From an uncultured Collinsella sp. (lineage in GTDB: Bacteria; Actinomycetota; Coriobacteriia; Coriobacteriales; Coriobacteriaceae), in contig CAMQJB010000042.1 in assembly GCA_947002045.1 (NCBI GenBank), positions 1 through 17,036 of the forward strand: 17,036 nucleotides of DNA, given 5' to 3'. Positions 1-6,562 of the stretch are shown here, in pieces (position 1 is the stretch's first letter; each line of letters opens with the position of its first letter). A program made the position numbers and the translations under genes. A model generated the notes under the pieces. It made no database searches. It worked only from the letters and a program-made list of their open reading frames with translations, and was not told the origin of the DNA.

Positions 1-55
1 GAGCGTCCGGCTGATAACCGGGAGGTCACAAGTTCGAATCTTGTCAGGTCCACCA
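1..55 (+). tRNA. tRNA-Ile (anticodon GAT), 5' end cut off by window edge
   Basis: The segment begins inside the D arm and runs to the CCA end. The anticodon GAT is at 13-15, the T arm has GTTCGAATC, and the 3' acceptor strand CAGGTCC is followed by encoded ACCA. All 55 bases are identical to 225-279 of the complete tRNA-Ile downstream. The missing 5' part lies outside the window. Confidence 0.93.
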
Positions 56-66
56 CTTTCTTTCGC

Positions 67-111
67 AATAAACACCCCAGCGAGAGCCGAGTCGCCGCTG
101 GGGTGTTTATT
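67..111 (+). terminator. Perfect 16-bp inverted repeat between tRNA-Ile and tRNA-Ala, terminator-like
   Basis: Arms 67-82 and 96-111 are perfectly complementary (AATAAACACCCCAGCG and its reverse complement) around a 13-base loop. The 3' arm ends in GTTTATT, so it could terminate transcription of the upstream tRNA-Ile. Because the arm ends are A/T rich on both sides it could work in either direction. It ends 11 bases before tRNA-Ala, which leaves little room for a separate promoter. An alternative role is as a processing structure in a longer tRNA precursor. Confidence 0.6.
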
Positions 112-122
112 ACTTTCTCCGT

Positions 123-198
123 GGGGGTTTAGCTCAGCTGGGAGAGCGCGGGCTTTGCAAGCCTGAGGTCAGGGGTTCGATCCCCCTAACCTCCACCA
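123..198 (+). tRNA. tRNA-Ala (anticodon TGC)
   Basis: A complete cloverleaf of 76 bases. The acceptor stem GGGGGTT (123-129) pairs with AACCTCC (188-194) with one G-U pair. The D arm begins AGCTCAG, the anticodon loop TTTGCAA at 154-160 gives anticodon TGC at 156-158, and the T loop is TTCGATC. The discriminator base is A and CCA is encoded (196-198). It is four bases upstream of tRNA-Ile, the Ala/Ile pairing often seen in ribosomal RNA operons, but no rRNA is visible here. Confidence 0.96.
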
Positions 199-202
199 TG
201 AT

Positions 203-279
203 GGACCTGTAGCTCAGTTGGTTAGAGCGTCCGGCTGATAACCGGGAGGTCACAAGTTCGAATCTTGTCAGGTCCACCA
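203..279 (+). tRNA. tRNA-Ile (anticodon GAT)
   Basis: A complete 77-base cloverleaf. The acceptor stem GGACCTG (203-209) pairs with CAGGTCC (269-275), the anticodon loop CTGATAA at 235-241 gives GAT, the T arm is present, the discriminator is A and CCA is encoded at 277-279. The last 55 bases are identical to the partial copy at the left edge, so the genome carries at least two copies close together. Confidence 0.96.
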
Positions 280-292
280 TCAAAACGTTAAG

Positions 293-323
293 AGCCCTGG
301 GGCATTGCCTCGGGGCTTTTTTC
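293..323 (+). terminator. Intrinsic terminator of the tRNA-Ala/tRNA-Ile unit
   Basis: A ten-base-pair hairpin (293-302 with 308-317, including two G-U pairs) has a CATTG loop and is followed by a run of T (317-322). It lies 13 bases after the CCA end of tRNA-Ile. Confidence 0.85.
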
Positions 324-333
324 TTATCCAACT

Positions 334-373
334 AAAAGTAGTCAAAATAGCCCCGTCCCAAATTAACTACTTT
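334..373. repeat. Short intergenic repeat with terminal inverted repeats, related to one at the right end of the window
   Basis: AAAGTAGT (335-342) and ACTACTTT (366-373) form an inverted repeat around a core containing CCCCGTCCCAAATT. The reverse complement of the core and right arm, AGTAGTTAATTTGGGACGGGG, matches 16929-16948 at all but one base (C for the second T run's first base). Two related copies at opposite ends of a 17-kb window suggest a dispersed intergenic element. Its function is unknown. Confidence 0.6.
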
Positions 374-377
374 GATT

Positions 378-407
378 TTGTGTGCTGGGCGAAAGATTGG
401 GTAGTAT
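378..407 (+). promoter_or_regulatory. Possible promoter upstream of the DUF151 gene
   Basis: TTGTGT (378-383) and TAGTAT (402-407) are separated by 18 bases, and the -10-like box lies about 58 bases before the chosen start. Both boxes are weak matches to the sigma-70 consensus and the left box sits next to the repeat. This is offered only because some promoter is needed after the preceding terminator. Confidence 0.3.
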
Positions 408-464
408 AGCTATTCAATGCGGCGACCCTGCCGTGTGTTAACCGCTACGTACCGGAGGTGTTCC

Positions 465-965
465 ATGGTTCGTGTCGACATAGAGACCATCGTCATGGCC
501 GCCGGTCCCGTGCCATCGCTTATCGTGCTTCGTGAGCGCTGCGGCAAGTCGGATTCGACGGCGCCCCTGCGTTCGCTTTCCATTCAGACCGGCTCGTTTG
601 AGGCTGCGGCCATTAGCCGTGGTATCGATAGCGGTCGCGCCGAGCGCCCGATAACGCATGACCTGCTGCTTGACACCGTCGATGCCCTGGGCGCCAAGCT
701 CGAGCGCATCGAGATCGTTCGTGCCGAGCCGCCGGTGTTCTATGCGACGATTGTCGTGCTGGTCGATGGTGACGAGCGCAAGATTGACGCCCGCCCCAGT
801 GACGCCATTGCCCTTGCCGTGCGCAGTAATGCCCCCATGTTTGTGGAGGACGACATCATGAATCGCCTGGGTACCGTCTCACCGCACGCCGAGGAAGTCG
901 ACGACGAGCAGGAGTTCGAGAAGTTCGACGAGTTCGTCCATACGCTCTCCCCCGATGATTTCTAA
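465..965 (+). CDS. Bifunctional nuclease family protein (BFN/DUF151)
   Basis: This 166-residue protein carries the hallmark of the DUF151 (PF02577) family: the segment DARPSDAIALAVR at residues 108-120, followed by a P-M-F-V segment and a Glu/Asp-rich helix. Plant and bacterial members are described as bifunctional DNase/RNase domains, but for most bacterial members the physiological substrate is not established. The start at 465 is chosen because GGAGGTG precedes it by a normal distance; an in-frame ATG at 417 has no comparable site. The C-terminus (residues 143-166) is acidic and lacks the UVR motif found in some relatives. No signal peptide or membrane helix is seen. It is first in a tight cluster with two unknown genes. 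Family assignment is strong; the biochemical role is inferred from the family. Confidence 0.88.
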   Translation: MVRVDIETIVMAAGPVPSLIVLRERCGKSDSTAPLRSLSIQTGSFEAAAISRGIDSGRAERPITHDLLLDTVDALGAKLERIEIVRAEPPVFYATIVVLVDGDERKIDARPSDAIALAVRSNAPMFVEDDIMNRLGTVSPHAEEVDDEQEFEKFDEFVHTLSPDDF

Positions 966-995
966 ATGTCTGGCACGCGAGCGGAGAGGTCGCTG

Positions 996-1352
996 ATGGG
1001 TACCCGCGTATCGGCTGAAGCGGCCGCCATCTCGCGTGAAGCCCAAATGCGCTCGGAGGCATCCGAGGCAGCTCGCATCGCCTATGTGACGCAGGCCCGC
1101 ACGCTTCGCGAACGCCGCGGCTCCTATATCAAGATGGTTATCATCTCCGCCCTTGTCGCAGTAATCTGTTCTCGTCTTCGTGGTACAGTTGGTGCGCTTG
1201 GGTTTTCGATTTCAACAGGCTTGGTAATCTGGGGTGTGGTCGATGCAGTCATGCTGACCAACCAGATCAAGGTACTCGACAAGCGCGCGATGGATATGGT
1301 GCGCGCCCGCGACGCTGCCGCCAAGATCGCTGCCGAGGCACGAGAACTGTAA
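996..1352 (+). CDS. Small membrane protein of unknown function, two predicted helices with charged flanks
   Basis: I do not recognise this 118-residue protein. From the start at 996, residues 1-45 are Ala/Glu/Arg rich and likely helical. Two hydrophobic stretches follow, at about residues 47-63 (MVIISALVAVICSRL region) and 68-90 (VGALGFSISTGLVIWGVV region), joined by a short basic turn, and then a charged Lys/Arg/Ala-rich tail likely to be helical. This suggests a hairpin in the membrane with both ends cytoplasmic. The ATG at 966 directly follows the upstream stop codon but has no ribosome binding site, while GGAGAGG sits about six bases before 996, so 996 is preferred. It is probably co-transcribed with the DUF151 gene 30 bases upstream and with the next gene 30 bases downstream. 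Confidence 0.72.
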   Translation: MGTRVSAEAAAISREAQMRSEASEAARIAYVTQARTLRERRGSYIKMVIISALVAVICSRLRGTVGALGFSISTGLVIWGVVDAVMLTNQIKVLDKRAMDMVRARDAAAKIAAEAREL

Positions 1353-1382
1353 CGACGCCGGATTCGATGGGAAGGTCTAGAG

Positions 1383-1832
1383 ATGGCACAGGATATGCAG
1401 GACGCCGGTAACGTCTCCGCCGAGCTCGACGCCATGGTGTGTGACCTGATTGGCGCGTTCTTGGACGACCTTGCCGCCGGCGAGAATCCGGGCGTAGCTG
1501 TGGCGATCGAGGACGCTGCTTCCAACCGCTATCTGGCCGCGCTCGACGAGGATGGCGAGGAGGCGTGCCTCGAGGCCGCCACCAACTTTATCTCCGAGCA
1601 CAAGATGGGTCTTAAGGACGAGGGGCTGGGCCGCATCGCTCGCTATGCCATCGGCTATACCGGCTGCGTCGAGATTGACGGCGGCTACCATGACGCTCTA
1701 CTCGTGAGCTTCTTTGAGACGACGCTCGAGAGCGGCTTTTCGGCATATGTGCTGTATGAGGGCATGGGCGCCGGCGATGGTTTTATGTGGAGCGACCCTG
1801 AACCTGCAGGTGAGGAAACCCCTCTCATCTAA
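1383..1832 (+). CDS. Acidic soluble protein of unknown function
   Basis: I do not recognise this 149-residue protein. It has no signal peptide or membrane segment and is strongly acidic, with alternating helical (residues about 10-55, Ala/Glu/Asp/Leu rich) and probable beta segments (about 95-130, including an IDGGYHDALLVSFFE stretch). Residues 70-92 (EHKMGLKDEGLGRIARYAIGY) resemble a helix-rich core. A GGAAGG ribosome binding site lies about eight bases before the start. Codon use matches its neighbours, and the 30-base gap to the preceding gene suggests one operon with the DUF151 and membrane-protein genes. No terminator is evident before typA, 117 bases downstream, so read-through into typA is possible. 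Confidence 0.7.
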   Translation: MAQDMQDAGNVSAELDAMVCDLIGAFLDDLAAGENPGVAVAIEDAASNRYLAALDEDGEEACLEAATNFISEHKMGLKDEGLGRIARYAIGYTGCVEIDGGYHDALLVSFFETTLESGFSAYVLYEGMGAGDGFMWSDPEPAGEETPLI

Positions 1833-1949
1833 AATCGCTAAAATAAACGAGTTTTCGGTAAAAGGCTCAATATTCCCGCCGAGCGTTGCATTGCTGGGTG
1901 GGTCGCATACGCGTGCCGTTTGTATATGGATAGAAGATAGGGGAACTAC

Positions 1950-3788
<1,839 letters not shown>

Positions 3789-3815
3789 GCGCTGAGCTTT
3801 ATAGCGACTAACAAG

Positions 3816-3850
3816 AAAGGGCGCCGACCATCGCGGTCGGTGCCCTTTTT
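3816..3850 (+). terminator. Intrinsic terminator of typA
   Basis: A 14-base-pair stem pairs 3816-3829 with 3835-3848 with one G-U pair and a five-base loop, and ends in a run of T to 3850. It lies 27 bases after the typA stop. The A-rich 5' side could also allow some function on the minus strand for the convergent gene. Confidence 0.9.
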
Positions 3851-3876
3851 GGTGTACAGGGATTGAGCTGGTCTGC

Positions 3877-3911
3877 ACCACCACGAAGGTGCCTGGCCCC
3901 TTTGTGGTGGT
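3877..3911 (-). terminator. Inverted repeat just downstream of the minus-strand beta-helix gene, terminator or REP-like element
   Basis: ACCACCACGAAGG (3877-3889) pairs with CCTTTGTGGTGGT (3899-3911) over 13 positions with a single G-U, around the loop TGCCTGGCC. It starts seven bases past the stop codon of the minus-strand gene. Neither side has an immediate T run, so it is an atypical terminator. The core GGTGCCTGGCCCC resembles short repetitive extragenic motifs I recall from other Gram-positive genomes; that comparison was not searched. Confidence 0.5.
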
Positions 3912-3917
3912 TGGCGG

Positions 3918-5063
3918 TTAGGCGGAGGGAAGGCCCGGAGTATTGGCGGCCTGCTGCGGCTTGAGGCGGGCGTTGCGCCAGATGATCTGGATGACGTAGC
4001 CGAGCGCAAAGACGAAGGCTACGCCGCTGACAAAGCTGCCCATAAGGGGAAGTGCCGTGAGTGCGCCCGCGGCGATACCGCCCACGGCGGCCATGGCGTA
4101 GCGGTTCTGGCTGTGTCCGATCATGCGTGCGATCGCGGTGCCCGTAAACGCCGCCGAGACCAGAGCGATACCGATCACGGCGCACATGAGAGCTCCGGCG
4201 AGTGACAGACCTGCAATCGAGATGATGAGTAACAGGACGGCGGGAACGGCGGCCACCGTGCCCAAAAGACCGCTCACCCACAGAGGGGTAGGTCGTTGAC
4301 GAAGCATGCCGGCGGCGCTGGCGGTCGCGCGCGGAAAGACGAGCTCGAGGAGGATCGCGACAAAGCAGGTGGAAAGCGCCGCGGCGACGATGCCGCCGAT
4401 GGTGTCGTTAATCGTTGAGGTGTTCTCGTTCTCGGTACGGTCGATCTTGAGGGCTCCGACCTGAGCGCCCTCGGCCCGCTCGGGGTCCTCGGAAACATGC
4501 GCGCTCACGGTGCCGGTGATGCGGGCGTTTTTGCCCAAGACGAGCTTATCGGCCCAAACCTCGACATCGCCCTCGACGGTGCCGTCGATGGTCACCGTAT
4601 CGCCTGCAAGTGCTGCCGACTTGGTGGAGCCTCGCAGGGCAACAGTATCGCCCATCGCGTAAAAACAGCTGGCGGTGCTACCGGTGTTGAGCACGACGTG
4701 CTGACCGGCTACCGTCACGCTGCCATCGATTGCGGTTTTGGAGATATCGATGGTGCGTGCCGCCAGGCGAACGGCTCCGCCTACGGTGCAGTCGCGAATC
4801 GATAGGCTGTCGCCTGCCGCGATAATATCGCGGCCGATGGAGGCATCGTCCAGGTTAAGACTTTGGCCAGCCCAGTACACGTCGCCCTCGGCGCTAGACG
4901 GATTTGAGTCAGCTTCGGTTGCGAGTACGTTGCCCGCGGTGTCTGTGCCGGCGAACGACGCCGTGGGAAGTACGGTCAGCGCAAGCGCAATCAGTACGAA
5001 TAGGAGGGCGATGCGGGCCTGCGCTTTGTGGCGCTTGGTCGACGGTTCTAGGTTGCAAGGCAT
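3918..5063 (-). CDS. Bactofilin-like beta-helix protein with C-terminal membrane domain (polymer-forming family)
   Basis: This 381-residue protein starts with a signal peptide: a basic stretch (residues 9-17), a hydrophobic core (19-31) and an Ala-Ser-Phe-Ala site near residue 38. Residues about 60-186 show short repeats of the G-x-V/I-x-G-D-V type typical of right-handed beta-helix proteins of the polymer-forming/bactofilin group. A charged linker (187-218) leads to four or five membrane helices (about 223-242, 262-288, 290-312, 324-340, 343-362) and a short cytoplasmic tail. This suggests an extracytoplasmic beta-helix tethered to the membrane, perhaps a scaffold for envelope functions; that role is inferred. 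The start at 5063 is preferred to an ATG at 5111 because AAGGA precedes it by seven bases and the signal peptide follows at once. A perfect inverted repeat just upstream (5076-5100) could be an operator. Confidence 0.82.
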   Translation of the reverse strand: MPCNLEPSTKRHKAQARIALLFVLIALALTVLPTASFAGTDTAGNVLATEADSNPSSAEGDVYWAGQSLNLDDASIGRDIIAAGDSLSIRDCTVGGAVRLAARTIDISKTAIDGSVTVAGQHVVLNTGSTASCFYAMGDTVALRGSTKSAALAGDTVTIDGTVEGDVEVWADKLVLGKNARITGTVSAHVSEDPERAEGAQVGALKIDRTENENTSTINDTIGGIVAAALSTCFVAILLELVFPRATASAAGMLRQRPTPLWVSGLLGTVAAVPAVLLLIISIAGLSLAGALMCAVIGIALVSAAFTGTAIARMIGHSQNRYAMAAVGGIAAGALTALPLMGSFVSGVAFVFALGYVIQIIWRNARLKPQQAANTPGLPSA

Positions 5064-5075
5064 AGTGAATCCTTC

Positions 5076-5100
5076 GTTAGATACTCGGCATATATCTAAC
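5076..5100 (-). promoter_or_regulatory. Perfect 8-bp inverted repeat upstream of the beta-helix gene, operator candidate
   Basis: GTTAGATA (5076-5083) and TATCTAAC (5093-5100) are perfect inverted arms separated by nine bases. The repeat lies 13 to 37 bases before the start codon, immediately upstream of the ribosome binding site. The size and symmetry fit a dimeric repressor site overlapping a promoter, or a small mRNA hairpin near the ribosome binding site. The regulator is not identified. Confidence 0.5.
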
Positions 5101-5169
5101 AGGGTACCCAACGTGCGAGCGCTCTAAAAGAACCTCTCGGTTGCATTTCGAAAGGTCGTGCCGTGCTAT

Positions 5170-5859
5170 CTACTTTTTGCGATGTAAAAAGTGCGCGATG
5201 TCTTCTTCGGTGGGGCTTTTGATGTCAAAGCGCAGCGAGAGCCAGCGCAGACCCATGGTCACGATAACGCATACGACCAGCGCGGCGACATTGCTCACGA
5301 TGCCGCTCATAACGAGACACACATAGCTTGTCGATCCGGCGATGGCCGCGATGGCATAAAAGTTGGTGCGTTGGAAAATGCCCGGAACCACGCCCATAAA
5401 GCCGTCGCGCAGCATGCCGCCGCCCACCGCGGTGAAAAAGCCCATCATGATGCAAACGACGGGTGCAAATCCGTAGACCAGTGCCTTGTCTGCGCCGGTT
5501 GCCGCATAGATGCCGACCGAGATGATGTCGAGCAGGGGGATGAGTTTGTCGGGCTTATCGACGATTGCCGGGAAGATGTAAATGATGGCCGCCGTGGCGA
5601 TGGAGAGCGGCAGCGCCATTGGCTGGTTGAGGATGTAGACGTTGCCGACCTGGAGTGTCATGTCGCGCAAAAGACCGCCGCCCAGACCGCAGACTACCGC
5701 GAGTGCGACCGCGCCCACCAGGTCGAGCTTGTGTTCGCGCGCAACCAGCACACCCGAGATCGATGCAGCGACAACGGCGAACATCTCGAGCCAAAATGGG
5801 ATAGCGACCATGGCATCCGAGGCATGTGAGGTAACGGTTATGGCGACGACGACGGGCAA
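5170..5859 (-). CDS. TRIC/UPF0126 family membrane protein (cation channel homologue), TTG start
   Basis: A 229-residue membrane protein with seven predicted helices arranged as two repeats. Each repeat has the glycine-rich signature of the family: GLGGGLLRDMTL in the first half and AVGGGMLRDGFMG in the second. This places it in the UPF0126 family (PF03458), whose bacterial members are homologues of trimeric intracellular cation channels; some are also annotated as glycine transporters, so the cargo is uncertain. The start is taken as TTG at 5859 because AAAGGA lies seven bases upstream; an internal ATG at 5811 has no clear site, and the longer reading frame to 5976 adds a non-conserved N-terminus. 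The C-terminus is basic (HFLHRKK). It precedes the beta-helix gene by 106 bases on the same strand, with a weak hairpin (5131-5142) followed by T residues between them, so they may be separate transcripts. Confidence 0.9.
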   Translation of the reverse strand: MPVVVAITVTSHASDAMVAIPFWLEMFAVVAASISGVLVAREHKLDLVGAVALAVVCGLGGGLLRDMTLQVGNVYILNQPMALPLSIATAAIIYIFPAIVDKPDKLIPLLDIISVGIYAATGADKALVYGFAPVVCIMMGFFTAVGGGMLRDGFMGVVPGIFQRTNFYAIAAIAGSTSYVCLVMSGIVSNVAALVVCVIVTMGLRWLSLRFDIKSPTEEDIAHFLHRKK

Positions 5860-5989
5860 GATGGGGTCCTTTGAGTTGCGGGTTTGGACAATGCCCGTAC
5901 ATAGTACATGTTCGGCGCCTATTGCGACCCTATTGCTCGGCAAACGGTCGGGACTGGGTACGGTCATAGGTTTCAAGTATGTGCATCAG

Positions 5990-6024
5990 CCTCCAAAGAT
6001 ATCGAAAAATATCGTTTTTGGAGG
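5990..6024. repeat. Two-part dyad symmetry element
   Basis: CCTCCAAA (5990-5997) pairs with TTTGGAGG (6017-6024), and inside it GATAT (5998-6002) pairs with ATATC (6009-6013) around CGAAAA, with a three-base bulge. There is no adjoining T run on either strand, so it does not look like a simple terminator. Function is unknown. Confidence 0.55.
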
Positions 6025-6124
6025 GTGGTGTACATGTTTGGGGATCTGGGTTGATGCTGAACGCGATGAGGGCGTGGCTGAATAGGAGGGATGTCTATAT
6101 TTTGATCGGAGCTCAAAATTTATC

Positions 6125-6177
6125 CGGTCGGCTTGCGCCGACCGCGCTGCGCTAAAAACGCGCCACCGGCGCGTTTT
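6125..6177. terminator. Paired GC-rich hairpins, the second terminator-like in both directions
   Basis: The first hairpin is CGGTCGGC (6125-6132), loop TTGC, GCCGACCG (6137-6144). The second is AAAACGCGCC (6155-6164), loop ACC, GGCGCGTTTT (6168-6177). The second has A and T runs at its base, giving a T tail on either strand (five T on the minus strand). No adjacent gene obviously needs it, since the tRNA-Ser gene already has a terminator at 6250-6275. Confidence 0.5.
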
Positions 6178-6198
6178 CTTTACGCTCTGCGCCCTGGC

Positions 6199-6223
6199 GG
6201 GTTCGAATCCCTCCTCCTCCGCC
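6199..6223 (+). pseudogene. tRNA-Ser 3'-end fragment, inverted relative to the intact gene
   Basis: The 25 bases 6199-6223 equal the T arm, acceptor strand, discriminator and first CC of the 3' end of tRNA-Ser(CGA), which lies on the opposite strand at 6288-6378. The match stops at the final A of CCA (G here). No D arm or anticodon arm precedes it, so it cannot make a tRNA. It may be the scar of an element that integrated at a tRNA-Ser 3' end, or debris of a duplicated tRNA gene. Confidence 0.7.
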
Positions 6224-6249
6224 GTATTTATTTGTAAGGGACTCAAAAC

Positions 6250-6275
6250 AAAAAAGCCCCCATTCCCGGGAGCTT
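6250..6275 (-). terminator. Intrinsic terminator after tRNA-Ser(CGA)
   Basis: Read on the minus strand, AAGCTCCC (6275-6268) pairs with GGGGGCTT (6261-6254) around a six-base loop, and T residues continue to 6250. It begins 13 bases after the tRNA 3' end. Confidence 0.8.
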
Positions 6276-6287
6276 TCTCAACCAAAA

Positions 6288-6378
6288 TGGCGGAGGAGGA
6301 GGGATTCGAACCCTCGTGACCTTATACAGGCCAAACGGTTTTCGAGACCGCCGCATTCAACCACTCTGCCACCCCTCC
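6288..6378 (-). tRNA. tRNA-Ser (anticodon CGA)
   Basis: A 91-base class II tRNA with a long variable arm. On the minus strand the acceptor GGAGGGG (6378-6372) pairs with CTCCTCC, the anticodon loop CTCGAAA gives CGA, the variable arm is about 20 bases, the T arm is GAGGG-TTCGAAT-CCCTC, the discriminator is G and CCA is encoded at 6290-6288. Confidence 0.95.
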
Positions 6379-6385
6379 GCGTGGG

Positions 6386-6418
6386 GTAAAAACAAAGCAG
6401 GCTCGAAGGCCTGCTTTG
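6386..6418 (-). terminator. Terminator-like hairpin between the two tRNA-Ser genes
   Basis: A perfect 10-base-pair stem, CAAAGCAGGC (6393-6402) with GCCTGCTTTG (6409-6418) and a six-base loop. On the minus strand it is followed by TTTTTA. It begins nine bases after the 3' end of tRNA-Ser(GGA). Some read-through would be needed for tRNA-Ser(CGA), for which no separate promoter is evident in the 48-base spacer. Confidence 0.75.
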
Positions 6419-6426
6419 GAATTAAC

Positions 6427-6517
6427 TGGCGGAGAGTCAGGGATTTGAACCCTGGAGACGCTTTTGACGCCTACACGATTTCCAATCGTGCTCCTTCGGC
6501 CACTCGGACAACTCTCC
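6427..6517 (-). tRNA. tRNA-Ser (anticodon GGA)
   Basis: A 91-base class II tRNA. On the minus strand the acceptor GGAGAGT (6517-6511) pairs with ACTCTCC, the anticodon stem CACGA/TCGTG encloses TTGGAAA giving GGA, the long variable arm is followed by a T arm with GTTCAAATC, the discriminator is G and CCA is encoded at 6429-6427. Confidence 0.95.
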
Positions 6518-6533
6518 GTTAAATGCGAAAGTC

Positions 6534-6562
6534 AGTATACACGAGGAATCGCAAAGTGCAAA
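6534..6562 (-). promoter_or_regulatory. Promoter of the tRNA-Ser genes
   Basis: On the minus strand TTTGCA (6562-6557) and TATACT (6539-6534) are separated by exactly 17 bases. The -10 box differs from TATAAT at one base and ends 16 bases upstream of the mature 5' end of tRNA-Ser(GGA), leaving a short leader for RNase P to remove. Confidence 0.75.

Larger units (their letters stand above)
5860..6287. other. Gene-free stretch with several inverted repeats and a tRNA fragment
   Basis: No credible coding frame is present; the frames open here lack ribosome binding sites or read through tRNA-derived sequence. It contains the upstream region of the minus-strand channel gene, a dyad at 5990-6024, two GC-rich hairpins at 6125-6177, a tRNA-Ser 3' fragment at 6199-6223 and the terminator of the tRNA-Ser(CGA) gene at 6250-6275. 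The density of symmetric sequence is unusual for this window. Confidence 0.7.

Noticed and set aside
134..331. 65-codon minus-strand open frame over the tRNA-Ala/Ile array
   Set aside because: It is the antisense translation of two tRNA genes.
417..464. N-terminal extension of the DUF151 protein from ATG 417
   Set aside because: No ribosome binding site there, while GGAGGTG correctly precedes ATG 465, where the conserved protein begins.
6086..6223. Full-length degenerate tRNA ending at the 6199-6223 fragment
   Set aside because: GGAGGGA at 6086 could nearly pair with the acceptor strand, but no D arm or anticodon arm is recognisable and the 138-base span is too long.
5986..6285. 99-codon minus-strand open frame with EEEGFEPARAQ
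   Set aside because: The apparent peptide is the translation of the tRNA-Ser fragment and hairpins, a common false gene pattern beside tRNA genes.
6316..6522. 68-codon plus-strand open frame over both tRNA-Ser genes
   Set aside because: It is the antisense translation of two tRNA genes and the hairpin between them.
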